This document shows, in pieces, positions 34,714 to 43,666 of a DNA stretch of 46,750 nt (positions are counted from its first letter, which is position 1; every line of letters begins with the position of its first letter). Where the stretch lies: contig NZ_FMVQ01000017.1 of NCBI RefSeq assembly GCF_900102495.1, forward strand, positions 1 to 46,750. The letters run 5' to 3'. The notes under the pieces are model-generated. The model worked only from the letters and a program-made list of their open reading frames with translations, made no database searches and was not told the origin of the DNA. The position numbers were made by a program, and so were the translations under genes. This DNA is from Nitrosospira sp. Nl5 (GTDB lineage: Bacteria; Pseudomonadota; Gammaproteobacteria; Burkholderiales; Nitrosomonadaceae).

Positions 34714-35412
34714 ATGAGTATAAAGAACATCTATGAGGATGGAACCTACCTTGCCAATAACCCAACGTGGGGCGAACAGGATTCCCCCTGGAAGGCCGAG
34801 AAAATAGACAGATTATTAAAAGAAAACAACATTTATCCATCAACAGTTTGCGAGGTAGGATGTGGTGCTGGAGCCATACTAAGTTGTCTGGCTAATCGCT
34901 ATGACAAGACGCTGTTTTCAGGATATGAAATTTCCCCTCATGCACTTGAAATTTGCAGCAGGAAGACGAGACACAATCTGCGTTACTTTCACAAAAGTTT
35001 GTTGGACAACAGCGAGACTGCTGGGTTTGACGTTGTGATGGCCATTGATGTATTCGAGCACGTAGAGGACTATTTCGGATTTCTACGCAGTTTGCGGGAT
35101 AAGGGAACCTACAAAGTATTTCATATCCCTCTTGATTTGTCAGTGCAATGGGTTCTCCGCGGTTCACCGCTGATAAAACAGAGACTGTCGGTCGGCCACA
35201 TTCACCATTTTACCAAGGAAACAGCATTAGCGACGTTGACAGATACGGGGTATGAGATAGTAGATTATTTCTACACAAACGGCTCAGAGCTTCCGAATCG
35301 CGGCTGGAAAGCTGATTTACTGAGGATTCCCAGGAAGTTATTATTCTTGCTTGATCAGGATCTGACGGTAAGAATACTTGGAGGCTTCTCGCTAATGGTG
35401 TTAGCCAAGTAA
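34714..35412 (+). CDS. SAM-dependent class I methyltransferase
   Basis: 232 residues. Motif I is VCEVGCGAGA near 46-55; a later GFDVVMAIDVFEHVEDYF block fits the methyltransferase-23 type that often modifies sugars or lipids in polysaccharide clusters. A good AAGGAG precedes the ATG. There is no glycosyltransferase fusion. The most economical inference is O- or N-methylation of a sugar in the EPS, but the acceptor is unknown. Confidence 0.85.
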   Translation: MSIKNIYEDGTYLANNPTWGEQDSPWKAEKIDRLLKENNIYPSTVCEVGCGAGAILSCLANRYDKTLFSGYEISPHALEICSRKTRHNLRYFHKSLLDNSETAGFDVVMAIDVFEHVEDYFGFLRSLRDKGTYKVFHIPLDLSVQWVLRGSPLIKQRLSVGHIHHFTKETALATLTDTGYEIVDYFYTNGSELPNRGWKADLLRIPRKLLFLLDQDLTVRILGGFSLMVLAK

Positions 35413-35712
35413 GTATGGTTGTTCCGCTTGGACGGATTTGACGGTAACTTAACGAGCTGTTAAGGTTTGAGAAAGCAAATAAATTGAAGTCTTAAGAGGT
35501 TCAAAACCTTACGGGCAATTTCCACAAGTTCGGAGCAAGCGTAATTGGGTGAGTGAGGAGACTTCCCCGATTGACTCAGTATCATACCCTGATTGATAAC
35601 CGTGATTCTAAATGAGCACCATGACCGGCGGACTTCTTGCACCGTGTGACCTTCACCTTCCTGATGAGTGCGCTACAGGCCGGTTCCATTGCACTCAATT
35701 ATTACACTTAGC
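35413..35712. other. Intergenic region before galE
   Basis: About 300 bases with no credible gene. An imperfect inverted repeat (AAGGTTT near 35461 and AAAACCTT near 35503) could form a weak hairpin with a long loop. No convincing terminator or promoter was found. Confidence 0.45.
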
Positions 35713-36738
35713 ATGATTCTTGTCACCGGCGGTGCCGGTTATATCGGTTCGCACACCTGCGTTGAATTACTTAACGCCGGCTTTGATGTCACGGTTTTCG
35801 ACAACTTTTGTAACAGCCACCCAGAGGCCCTGAAGCGGGTGGAACACATTACTGGCAAAAAATTGCATCGGATTCGGGGCGACGTCCGCGATCGTACTGC
35901 ATTGGTAGCAGGCCTGCGGGAGAGCGGGGCCGATGCGATCATCCACTTCGCGGGTCTCAAGGCCGTCGGGGAATCGGTTAAACAGCCGCTTGCGTACTAC
36001 GACAACAATATTGTCGGGACTCTTCGCCTGCTAGAGGCGATGGGTGAATGTGAGGTGCGAACACTTGTGTTCAGTTCTTCCGCCACGGTTTATGGTGATC
36101 CCCAGCGATTGCCCCTGACGGAGGACCATCCGCTCTCCGCTACTAATCCTTACGGGCGCACCAAGCAGATGATTGAGGAAATTTTGCGCGACTTGCATCG
36201 CAGTGATTCTTCCTGGCGGTGCGGTATCCTGCGTTACTTCAATCCGGTAGGTGCTCATCCCAGCGGCTTGATCGGGGAGGATCCGCAGGGCACTCCCGAC
36301 AACCTGATGCCTTACGTAGCCCAAGTGGCGGTAGGACGTAGGGAAAGTCTCAATATATGGGGCAATGATTACCCGACCCCGGATGGTACTGGGGTACGGG
36401 ACTATATTCATGTGGTGGACTTGGCGCTGGGCCACCTTAAGGCATTGGAAGCGCTGAGCAGCCCGGAATGGCAAGGGCAGGCCGGTTGTTTGACAGTAAA
36501 TCTGGGTACAGGCACCGGCTACAGCGTACTCGATATGGTGCGGGCTTTTGAACAAGCGAGCGGACAGCCTGTGCCTTACAAAATCGCTCCCCGGCGCCCA
36601 GGCGATATTGCCTCTTGCTACGCCGATCCAAAACAGGCGTTGAAATTGCTTGGTTGGCGGGCGGAGCGTGGACTAGAGGCAATGTGTAAGGATGCATGGC
36701 GCTGGCAGCGTTCTAATCCTAATGGCTATGTAAGTTGA
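35713..36738 (+). CDS. galE: UDP-glucose 4-epimerase
   Basis: 341 residues from the ATG at 35713; the frame opens at 35668 but those 15 residues precede the Rossmann strand and do not fit the family. NAD site GGAGYIGSH, catalytic SSSATVYG with the Tyr/Lys pair in NPYGRTKQM, and the signatures VFDNFCNS, LRYFNPVGAH and GTGTGYSVLDMV are all present. It interconverts UDP-glucose and UDP-galactose (or the N-acetyl forms) and supplies a sugar donor for the cluster. Confidence 0.95.
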   Translation: MILVTGGAGYIGSHTCVELLNAGFDVTVFDNFCNSHPEALKRVEHITGKKLHRIRGDVRDRTALVAGLRESGADAIIHFAGLKAVGESVKQPLAYYDNNIVGTLRLLEAMGECEVRTLVFSSSATVYGDPQRLPLTEDHPLSATNPYGRTKQMIEEILRDLHRSDSSWRCGILRYFNPVGAHPSGLIGEDPQGTPDNLMPYVAQVAVGRRESLNIWGNDYPTPDGTGVRDYIHVVDLALGHLKALEALSSPEWQGQAGCLTVNLGTGTGYSVLDMVRAFEQASGQPVPYKIAPRRPGDIASCYADPKQALKLLGWRAERGLEAMCKDAWRWQRSNPNGYVS

Positions 36739-36863
36739 AAGTCAGAGAGCGCGAGGTGATCCACACGTTCTCAATATCCTTCGATGGCGTTTAGCCTGCG
36801 GAAGGCAGAAAGGTGCTCCTAATTGGGCAATACGGCTAAGATGCTTACTTGTTGGAAATTTCC

Positions 36864-38312
36864 ATGCAATCATTAATCCCTGTCGTGCTCTCCGGCGGAT
36901 CCGGCACACGGCTGTGGCCGCTCTCACGCGAGAAGTACCCAAAACAGCTCTTGCCGCTCATCGGAGAAGATTCCCTGTTGCAGGCTACAGTCCGCCGTAT
37001 GGAAGGATTGAAAGACGTGCAGCTTGGAGCGCCGTTAGTGGTTTGCAACGAAGAATACCGTTTCGTGATCGCCGAGCAATTACGGTTGATGGGCAAGAAA
37101 AGCAGCATCCTGCTTGAGCCAGTCGGACGCAACACAGCTCCCGCCCTGACCTTGGCTGCCTTGGCAGCGCTGCGTGAGGGGGGGGATCCGGTTTTATTGG
37201 TGATGCCGGCGGATCACGTAATTGTCGATACAAAGAGCTTTCAGGCGGCGGTACATAAAGGCATGACGCTCGCGGCTGAAGGCGAGGTAGTCACCTTTGG
37301 CATCAGGCCCGATTCACCTGAAACAGGCTACGGCTATATCCAGTCCGGGGAGCCGCTGGATGACGAGGGAGCTTGCCGCATCGCACGCTTTGTGGAGAAG
37401 CCGGATCTGGCCACGGCGCAGGCTTATGTTGATGCCGGCTTTTATTTCTGGAATAGCGGCTTGTTTATGTTGCGAGCTTCAGTGTGGCTTTCTGCCATCG
37501 CTTTCTGTCGCCCCGATATTCTGGCGGCGTGCCGTGCGGCTTGGGAACAGGGTTCGATTGATGGCGATTTTTTGCGCGTGAGCAGAGATGCATTCATGCA
37601 ATGCCCCACCGATTCGATTGATTATGCTGTAATGGAGCGGATCGCTGCTGGTGGTAGCTCATTGCCTGCTAGTGCGGTCATTCCGCTCTCGGCCGGCTGG
37701 TCTGATGTTGGCGCCTGGGATTCGTTGTGGGAGGTATTGCCCAAGGACCACGATGGCAACGTATCCCAAGGCGATGTGATGTTGCACGATTGCCATGACG
37801 TGCTCGTCATGTCGGAAGACCGGCTGGTAGCCTGCGTGGGAGTGGAGGACATGGTGGTCGTCGAAACGCCGGACGCTATCCTCGTCGCCCATATGAGCAG
37901 GACTCAGGATGTGAAGAAAATTGTCGATGACCTTAAGCACCGGGGAAGACCTGAGGGACAACTCCACCGGAAGGTGTTTCGTCCCTGGGGCTGGTACGAC
38001 GGCGTGGATTCGGGCGAGCGTTTTCAAGTAAAGCGCATCGTTGTTAAGCCGGGCGCCGCCCTATCGCTGCAAATGCACCATCACCGCGCGGAACACTGGA
38101 TCGTAGTGCGCGGCACGGCACAGGTGATGCGCGGCGATGAAACCTATCTGGTATCCGAAAATGAGTCCACGTTCATTCCGCTCGGTACACGCCACCGCTT
38201 GGAAAACCCGGGCTGCGTACCCCTCGAAATGATTGAGGTGCAATCGGGCTCATATTTGGGCGAGGACGACATTGTTCGTTTTGAAGACGCTTATGGACGG
38301 AAAGAAGGGTAA
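36864..38312 (+). CDS. manC: Mannose-1-phosphate guanylyltransferase / mannose-6-phosphate isomerase
   Basis: 482 residues from ATG at 36864; TTG starts at 36849 and 36852 are possible. The N-terminal nucleotidyltransferase has GGSGTRLWPLSREKYPKQLLPL, VMPADHV, and FVEKPD. The C-terminal cupin is the PMI type II domain, with RPWGWYDGVD, RFQVKRIVVKPGAALSLQMHHHRAEHW and FIPLGTRHRLENPG. It makes GDP-mannose from fructose 6-phosphate together with a phosphomannomutase not present here. The 3' end of this gene was duplicated downstream (see 39239-39377). Confidence 0.94.
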   Translation: MQSLIPVVLSGGSGTRLWPLSREKYPKQLLPLIGEDSLLQATVRRMEGLKDVQLGAPLVVCNEEYRFVIAEQLRLMGKKSSILLEPVGRNTAPALTLAALAALREGGDPVLLVMPADHVIVDTKSFQAAVHKGMTLAAEGEVVTFGIRPDSPETGYGYIQSGEPLDDEGACRIARFVEKPDLATAQAYVDAGFYFWNSGLFMLRASVWLSAIAFCRPDILAACRAAWEQGSIDGDFLRVSRDAFMQCPTDSIDYAVMERIAAGGSSLPASAVIPLSAGWSDVGAWDSLWEVLPKDHDGNVSQGDVMLHDCHDVLVMSEDRLVACVGVEDMVVVETPDAILVAHMSRTQDVKKIVDDLKHRGRPEGQLHRKVFRPWGWYDGVDSGERFQVKRIVVKPGAALSLQMHHHRAEHWIVVRGTAQVMRGDETYLVSENESTFIPLGTRHRLENPGCVPLEMIEVQSGSYLGEDDIVRFEDAYGRKEG

Positions 38313-38339
38313 GCCGCTATTTTTTCGACTTTATTTTTG

Positions 38340-38366
38340 CTAGTCCGAACGGTCTATTGACCGCTT
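38340..38366. repeat. 27-base element, copy 1, upstream of PEP-CTERM gene 1
   Basis: It begins CTAGTCCGAACGG and contains CGGTC-TATT-GACCG, a 5-base inverted repeat (38350-38363). An identical 27-base copy lies at 39398-39424. While the flanking spacer has diverged strongly, this core is unchanged, which suggests a functional site. Confidence 0.75.
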
Positions 38367-38424
38367 TACTATTCAGCGTAACCTGTCAGTCATCGTGTTT
38401 GGAAATTTCAATTTTCCCGGACTC

Positions 38425-38446
38425 GATGTACCTCAGATGTACCTCA
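38425..38446. repeat. Tandem 11-base direct repeat
   Basis: GATGTACCTCA occurs twice head to tail with no gap, about 95 bases upstream of PEP-CTERM gene 1. It is not found in the duplicated copy of the region. It may be a regulator site or a slippage product. Confidence 0.6.
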
Positions 38447-38538
38447 CTACTGTCAACAAAAAATTATCAACCGTTTTTCTGTGTTTCAAATATCACAGAT
38501 GGTTTGATTTCAAGTGCTTTAAGTTATAGGAGGTAACT

Positions 38539-39093
38539 ATGATTAATTTTTCTTTGAAACGAGCTGTAGCTATCGCAATGCTGGCAGGCGCCAGCGCCGG
38601 GGTTCATGCTCATACCGGGGAGCACACCCTTGGTAATGTAGCTGTTGATGTGCCGACATCCTTCAACAACGCCCTCTCGGCCCCCGGAGCGTTTAATGAC
38701 ATCTTCTCCTTTACTCTACCGGCTACTGCAAGCTCTGGTTACACTGTCCAGAATTTTCCATTAACTATTCCGGATGGAGGAAGCTTCAATACGATGCTCA
38801 CGTCGCTATCGCTTGTTTCGAATCCTGACGGAGTATTGTTCAACCAGGACGATACGGTCCTCCGGACGGTTGCGAATTCAGATGGCAGCGAGTCTATCAA
38901 TTTGGCATGGGGTCAACCCCTGCAAGGGGACGCTTATCTTAGCATCGCTGGTATCGCGAATGGCACGGAGGGCGGGTTGTACCATGGGGCGATAGCAGCA
39001 ATTCCCGAACCTGAAACTTATGCAATGCTATTGGCTGGCTTGGGGCTGATGGGTGCAGTTGTTCGGCGCCGGAGCTCGCGCAAGACCTCTTGA
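38539..39093 (+). CDS. PEP-CTERM sorting protein 1
   Basis: 184 residues with AGGAGGT just before the ATG. The signal peptide (KRAVAIAMLAGASAGVHA) is followed by a beta-rich mature domain with a FNDIFSF motif of the FxDxF type. The C-terminal sorting signal is PEPETYAMLLAGLGLMG then AVVRRR and a short SSRKTS end. XrtB is the expected processing enzyme. The function of the mature domain is unknown; proteins of this class are small surface or matrix proteins. Closely related to the gene at 39593. Confidence 0.92.
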   Translation: MINFSLKRAVAIAMLAGASAGVHAHTGEHTLGNVAVDVPTSFNNALSAPGAFNDIFSFTLPATASSGYTVQNFPLTIPDGGSFNTMLTSLSLVSNPDGVLFNQDDTVLRTVANSDGSESINLAWGQPLQGDAYLSIAGIANGTEGGLYHGAIAAIPEPETYAMLLAGLGLMGAVVRRRSSRKTS

Positions 39094-39135
39094 TGGACAG
39101 TCAATTTGGGACGGCCGCATAATACCGGAAGCGTT

Positions 39136-39167
39136 TTGCCCGATTCATAAGACGTTTCGTCGGGCAA
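39136..39167. repeat. Hairpin downstream of PEP-CTERM gene 1
   Basis: TTGCCCGA and TCGGGCAA form an 8-base stem around a 16-base loop. There is no T tract after it on either strand, so it is not a classical terminator. It may stabilise the mRNA end. Confidence 0.4.
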
Positions 39168-39238
39168 GGCTCCCGCAGGGGCCATTCCAATTTTCTCGTC
39201 TTTTGCAATACCGGCAGTTTGCTTTTGCTGCGATCACG

Positions 39239-39377
39239 CAACTTTCATTCCGTCGGGTAAATGGCCGCCGTTTAGAAAGCTACTTATACCGCTCGAAATG
39301 ATTGATGTGCAATCGCGCTCATATCTGGGGTTGTTGGTGTGGAAGATGCTTATGGATGAAAGGAAGGATAAGTAATT
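39239..39377 (+). pseudogene. Decayed copy of the manC 3' end
   Basis: From about 39239 the sequence follows the last coding part of manC (from about 38168): both share TTCATTCCG, then CTCGAAATGATTGA, GTGCAATCG, CTCATAT, and GCTTATGGA near the stop. It has substitutions and length changes and does not encode an intact domain. It lies directly upstream of the duplicated 27-base element and PEP-CTERM gene 2, marking the left edge of a tandem duplication. Confidence 0.85.
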
Positions 39378-39397
39378 AATTTAATTAAATATTTTTT

Positions 39398-39424
39398 CTA
39401 GTCCGAACGGTCTATTGACCGCTT
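39398..39424. repeat. 27-base element, copy 2, upstream of PEP-CTERM gene 2
   Basis: Identical over 27 bases to the copy at 38340-38366, including the CGGTC-TATT-GACCG inverted repeat (39408-39421). It lies about 170 bases upstream of PEP-CTERM gene 2, in the equivalent place to the first copy. Confidence 0.75.
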
Positions 39425-39592
39425 CACCGTTCAGGGTAATCTGTGAGGCATCGAGTTTGTGAATTAGCTTTTGGGACTCGGTGATGGTTGGTCGCCATCG
39501 AAAGGAATCGTTTGCTGCGTGGTCTAGCAAATCCAAGCAGGGAATTTCGATGGTCGAAGTATTTCAAATACAAACTTAAGGAGGTATGGATT

Positions 39593-40174
39593 ATGATTAA
39601 TTCTTCTTTGAAGCAAGCTGTTGCTGTGGCAATGCTTGCGGGTGCCAGTATTGGTGCCCATGCCGCGTCCATTGATGCTGGTACAGTCAGGTTCGATGTG
39701 CCGACATCCTTTGCCGGAATCGTGATGGGCGGCGGCGCAACAGGCCTCAATGATACTGTCCTCTTCACTCCAGAGGGGCCCGCTATCCGTTCAGGTTTTA
39801 GTGTCATAGATTTTCCAATTACCCTTTCGGGTGATGGTGGAACTTTTGCGCTGGAACTCGCCACAGTTACTCTCTCTTCGACTGGGGCTGATGGAGCGGT
39901 GGGGGGAGGTGACGATCAGATGCTGAAGACAGCCACATTTACTGACATTGGAAATGACAACAGTCATATCAGTTTCTCCTATGATCAACCCCTGGACGCG
40001 GCGGCGTATTATCTCAACATCACCGGGGTAACGAGTGGCACTCTGGGTGGCGCGTATAGCGGAGCGATCCAAATCTCGCCGGTTCCTGAACCCGAAAGCT
40101 TTGCCATGCTGCTCGCTGGCTTGGGGCTGATGGGGGCTGTTGTCCGCCGCCGGAGCATGAACAAGACTTCCTGA
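39593..40174 (+). CDS. PEP-CTERM sorting protein 2
   Basis: 193 residues from the ATG at 39593, chosen because AAGGAGGT (39578-39585) is 7 bases upstream and the signal peptide starts here; the frame is open from 39488 but that extension has no ribosome site. It has the signal peptide QAVAVAMLAGASIGAHA, a beta-rich Gly/Asp domain with GLNDTVLF, and the sorting tail PEPESFAMLLAGLGLMG with AVVRRR. The signal peptide and tail are nearly the same as in protein 1, while the middle has diverged. It is followed by a strong terminator. Confidence 0.92.
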   Translation: MINSSLKQAVAVAMLAGASIGAHAASIDAGTVRFDVPTSFAGIVMGGGATGLNDTVLFTPEGPAIRSGFSVIDFPITLSGDGGTFALELATVTLSSTGADGAVGGGDDQMLKTATFTDIGNDNSHISFSYDQPLDAAAYYLNITGVTSGTLGGAYSGAIQISPVPEPESFAMLLAGLGLMGAVVRRRSMNKTS

Positions 40175-40217
40175 GTCAAACAAGGCAGGTATTGTTCTAA
40201 GCTGTAGATTCATTATC

Positions 40218-40250
40218 ACGGCCTCTTCCGAGAGGCCGTTTCTGTTTCTT
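40218..40250 (+). terminator. Rho-independent terminator after PEP-CTERM gene 2
   Basis: ACGGCCTCT and AGAGGCCGT make a perfect 9-base stem with a TCCG loop, followed by TTCTGTTTCTT. It closes the EPS/PEP-CTERM transcript. Confidence 0.9.
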
Positions 40251-40589
40251 ATTGGCACATCCTTTTTCTTCGATCTGGCAGCCCCCTTGCTGACATTGCA
40301 TTACTGCATAATCGAAAAGGATGTCTAATTTCAGGCAGTTCAGCATGGCTCATTTTGCTTGACTTGAAGCACGGCTCGACAAATATTGAGCCTGAAGCTC
40401 CGATGGGCTCAACGCTCGTTCCAACCACTCATCACACCTTGCGATCGGCCCGAGCCTCCTCGCATCCAGGAATGCCGCTGTAGTTTGACTTTCGTCAGAA
40501 TACAAGAGCAGCGGCCATTTTCCGTCATTGGTTATTGGTCTTTGGCCACAGCATGCATTTGCATTCTCGGTCAGAGCTGTCCAAAAAGA
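40251..40589. other. Intergenic region between EPS block and tRNA-Val
   Basis: About 340 bases; a forward frame at 40386-40631 has no domain and is not called. I see no repeats of the tRNA end or integrase remnant. The right part leads into the bidirectional hairpin. Confidence 0.45.
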
Positions 40590-40623
40590 AAAACCGCCAA
40601 GAGTAGGTTTCGGAGGCGGTTTT
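40583..40623 (-). terminator. Terminator of tRNA-Val (hairpin usable on both strands)
   Basis: AAAACCGCC (40590-40598) and GGCGGTTTT (40615-40623) form a 9-base stem with a 16-base loop. On the reverse strand it is followed by TTTTTCTTTTT-like sequence and lies 34 bases past the tRNA 3' end, a good intrinsic terminator. On the forward strand TTTTATATTTA follows. Confidence 0.85.
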
Positions 40624-40656
40624 ATATTTAGCCGGACAAGTTACTTGCCGGTTTCC

Positions 40657-40733
40657 TGGTAGGCGCGATTGGACTCGAACCAACGACCCCCACCATGTCA
40701 AGGTGGTGCTCTAACCAGCTGAGCTACGCGCCT
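40657..40733 (-). tRNA. tRNA-Val (GAC)
   Basis: The reverse strand folds as a cloverleaf: acceptor AGGCGCG/CGCGCCT, D arm TAGCTCAGCTGGTTAGAGC, anticodon stem CCACC/GGTGG with loop TTGACAT (anticodon GAC), T arm GTTGGTTCGAGTCCAAT. The 3' ACCA is encoded (40657-40660). It is isolated and transcribed away from the pseudouridine synthase. Confidence 0.97.
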
Positions 40734-40866
40734 GGAAATCGGATTTTATCTGAAACGAGACGAGGGTTCAAATTATAATGCCGAGTTCTGGCAATTGTGT
40801 AATTGACTGACGCAATCTTGCTTTCGTGCTTTCTATCCATACAAGCTCATAAGGCACTCTCAACCT

Positions 40867-41598
40867 ATGGAAAAAATCCGGCTCTCCAAGCTCATGTCCC
40901 AGAGAGGGCTATGTTCGCGCAGAGAGGCAGATCGCTATATCGAACGCGGATGGGTATTTGTGGATGGTGAGCGCATTACTGAGTTGGGCACCAAGATTTA
41001 TGCCTTACAGGAAATAAAGCTAGACAATTCGGCGCAAGCGCAGCAGGCGAATCGGGTGACAGTGCTGCTAAATAAGCCTGTTGGTTACGTATCGAGCCAA
41101 CCGGAACCGGGTTATCAACCTGCGGTTCGCCTGGTCAATGAAGAATCCCGCTTTCGTGGCGATCAAACCTCGCAACATTTTAGCCCGATGCATTTGAAAG
41201 GGCTGGCCCCAGCAGGGCGGCTGGATATAGATTCGTCGGGATTGCTGGTACTTACGCAGGACGGGCGCATCGCCAAATCCTTGATCGGTGCAGAGTCGGG
41301 GATCGAGAAGGAATATCTCGTACGCATCCAGGGCAACCTATCGAAGCATGGATTGGGTCTGTTACATTATGGTTTGAGTCTGGATGGTCAACCATTAAAA
41401 CGTGCGGCGGTAGTCTGGCAGAATCAAGATCAATTACGCTTCATTTTGCGCGAAGGCAAGAAGCGTCAGATCCGTCGGATGTGTGAATTGGTTGGGCTGA
41501 AAGTTACCGGCTTGAAGCGCATTCGTATCGGCAGAGTAAAACTGGGCGATCTGCCCGTGGGAAAGTGGCGTTATTTGGGGGATTGCGAAGAGTTCTAG
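40867..41598 (+). CDS. rRNA pseudouridine synthase, RsuA/RluB/E/F family (RluF-like)
   Basis: 243 residues. It opens with an S4 RNA-binding domain ([31 protein letters not shown]), followed by the catalytic domain: [11 protein letters not shown], then [17 protein letters not shown] with the catalytic Asp, and [22 protein letters not shown]. The spacing resembles RluF, which modifies U2604 of 23S rRNA, but the exact target cannot be fixed from sequence. It stands alone between tRNA-Val and rfbB. Confidence 0.9.
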   Translation: MEKIRLSKLMSQRGLCSRREADRYIERGWVFVDGERITELGTKIYALQEIKLDNSAQAQQANRVTVLLNKPVGYVSSQPEPGYQPAVRLVNEESRFRGDQTSQHFSPMHLKGLAPAGRLDIDSSGLLVLTQDGRIAKSLIGAESGIEKEYLVRIQGNLSKHGLGLLHYGLSLDGQPLKRAAVVWQNQDQLRFILREGKKRQIRRMCELVGLKVTGLKRIRIGRVKLGDLPVGKWRYLGDCEEF

Positions 41599-41702
41599 TC
41601 CAGGTTGCCCGATGAAGGATGCCGGCTTGGCTAGAGACGCATAGTTTAAAAAATAACTGAATGCTCCCAGCAGCTGTAAAAATATAAGTTTTAAGGAGAA
41701 CA

Positions 41703-42764
41703 ATGATTCTAGTTACGGGTGGTGCCGGATTCATCGGCGCAAATTTTGTGCTGGATTGGTTAAACCAATCCGACGAGGCGATTATCAACCTCGATTTGCT
41801 TACCTATGCTGGTAACTTGGAAAATATTGCCGGGCTGGCAGCAGATGCGAGACATACCTTCGTGCGTGGTGACATCGGCGACTCCGCTCTTGTAACCGAG
41901 TTGTTCGCGCGCTTTCAACCGCGCGCCATTATCAACTTTGCCGCTGAAAGCCATGTAGACCGTTCCATCCATAGCCCGGAAGATTTCATCCAGACTAACA
42001 TAGTGGGCACCTTCCGGCTACTGGAAGCCGGGCGGGCCTACTGGAATGGATTAAATGGAAAAGCAAAGCAGAATTTTCGCTTCATCCACGTTTCGACGGA
42101 TGAGGTTTATGGCTCTTTGGGCAAGGGTGAGCCAGCCTTCGATGAAACCCATTGTTACGAGCCTAATAGCCCCTACTCGGCAAGCAAAGCTGCCAGCGAC
42201 CATTTAGTTCGCGCCTACCATCATACTTACGGCTTGCCTGTGATTACTACCAATTGCTCCAACAATTATGGGCCATATCAATTTCCCGAGAAACTCGTCG
42301 CACTGATGATCGTCAACGCTCTTGCGGGAAAACCATTGCCCGTGTACGGCGATGGCCAGCAGATCCGCGACTGGCTGTACGTAAAAGATCATTGCAGTGC
42401 CGTCCGCCGGGTACTGGAAGCAGGCGTTCCCGGTGAAACATATAACGTAGGCGGGCGAAACGAAAAACCTAATATTGATATCGTGCACACCGTTTGCACG
42501 TTGCTGGATGCGCTAAGGCCTCTAATTATCGGCTCTTACCATGCCCTGATCACCTTCGTCACGGACCGCCCTGGCCATGACCGCCGCTATGCAATCGATG
42601 CGAGCAAGATTGAGCGCGATCTGGGCTGGAAACCCGCCGAGACTTTTGAAACCGGTATTCATAAGACCGTGCAGTGGTATCTGGACAACCCTGCCTGGGT
42701 CAGCAATGTACAATCCGGCGCTTATCGTACCTGGCTTGAAAAGAATTACGAAGGACGCAGCTGA
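41703..42764 (+). CDS. rfbB: dTDP-glucose 4,6-dehydratase
   Basis: 353 residues, with AAGGAG before the ATG. NAD motif [28 protein letters not shown] and the [22 protein letters not shown] catalytic Tyr/Lys region are diagnostic; the [15 protein letters not shown] block is typical. It carries out step 2 of dTDP-L-rhamnose synthesis. It is first in the rfbBDAC operon; its stop shares one base with the rfbD start (TGATG). Confidence 0.97.
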   Translation: MILVTGGAGFIGANFVLDWLNQSDEAIINLDLLTYAGNLENIAGLAADARHTFVRGDIGDSALVTELFARFQPRAIINFAAESHVDRSIHSPEDFIQTNIVGTFRLLEAGRAYWNGLNGKAKQNFRFIHVSTDEVYGSLGKGEPAFDETHCYEPNSPYSASKAASDHLVRAYHHTYGLPVITTNCSNNYGPYQFPEKLVALMIVNALAGKPLPVYGDGQQIRDWLYVKDHCSAVRRVLEAGVPGETYNVGGRNEKPNIDIVHTVCTLLDALRPLIIGSYHALITFVTDRPGHDRRYAIDASKIERDLGWKPAETFETGIHKTVQWYLDNPAWVSNVQSGAYRTWLEKNYEGRS

Positions 42765-43666
42765 TGAAAATTCTGTTGTTCGGTAAGGACGGGCAGGTAG
42801 GTTGGGAGCTACAGCGCAGTCTTGCGCCTTTGGGCGAGTTGGTGGCACTGGATTCTCACAGCCGGGAGTTGTGCGGCGATTTTACCTGCCTTGACGGTAT
42901 CGCCCAAACTGTTCAAGCAATTGCACCCGATGTAATCGTGAACGCCGCTGCCTATACCGCTGTGGATAAGGCAGAGAGCGAGCCGGAGCGAGTCCGCACT
43001 ATCAATGCTCTGGCTCCCGCTATGCTTGCCCAGGAAACCCGCAAGCTCGGAGCCTGGCTGGTTCATTACTCTACCGACTACGTGTTTGATGGCAGTGGGA
43101 GCAAACCCCGCGTGGAATCCGATCCGACCGGACCGTTGAATGTGTACGGTTCCACCAAGGTGGAGAGTGAGGCAGCCATACTTGCCTCGGGTTGCCATCA
43201 TCTGATCTTTCGCACCAGTTGGGTTTTTGGTCCGCGTGGCGGCAACTTCGCAAGGAGCATGTTGCGTCTAGCCCAGGAACGCGAAAAGCTCACCGTCATC
43301 GACGACCAGATCGGCGCGCCCACTGGTGCCGACCTGCTGGCGGACATTACTGCTCACGCTATCCGCACGGCTTTGCAACAGCGAGGAGTGTCCGGTCTTT
43401 ATCATGTGGTTGCGGCAGGAGAGACGTCGTGGTACGGTTATGCCTGTTTTGTATTAGATTTAGCCCGCCAGACCGGGCTCAGACTCAAGGTCGCGCCGGA
43501 AAACGTTTGTCCCGTACCAACCAGCGCATTCCCCCTACCTGCGCAGCGGCCCAAGAATTCGCGTTTAGAAACCAGAAAATTGCAAAATACCTTCGATTTG
43601 AGTTTGCCGCCGTGGCAAACCGGTGTAGCACGCATGCTTACCGAAGTTCTTGAGAAGCCGTTATGA
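42764..43666 (+). CDS. rfbD: dTDP-4-dehydrorhamnose reductase
   Basis: 300 residues. It starts with [17 protein letters not shown], a variant of the usual G-x-x-G-x-x-G nucleotide site, and carries [22 protein letters not shown] and the catalytic [10 protein letters not shown]. It reduces dTDP-4-keto-L-rhamnose to dTDP-L-rhamnose, the last pathway step. Its stop overlaps rfbA in ATGA. Confidence 0.96.
   Translation: MKILLFGKDGQVGWELQRSLAPLGELVALDSHSRELCGDFTCLDGIAQTVQAIAPDVIVNAAAYTAVDKAESEPERVRTINALAPAMLAQETRKLGAWLVHYSTDYVFDGSGSKPRVESDPTGPLNVYGSTKVESEAAILASGCHHLIFRTSWVFGPRGGNFARSMLRLAQEREKLTVIDDQIGAPTGADLLADITAHAIRTALQQRGVSGLYHVVAAGETSWYGYACFVLDLARQTGLRLKVAPENVCPVPTSAFPLPAQRPKNSRLETRKLQNTFDLSLPPWQTGVARMLTEVLEKPL

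Noticed and set aside
40657-40733. tRNA-Val as an attachment site for a genomic island covering the EPS region
   Set aside because: I found no direct repeat of the tRNA 3' end and no integrase or transposase within the window.
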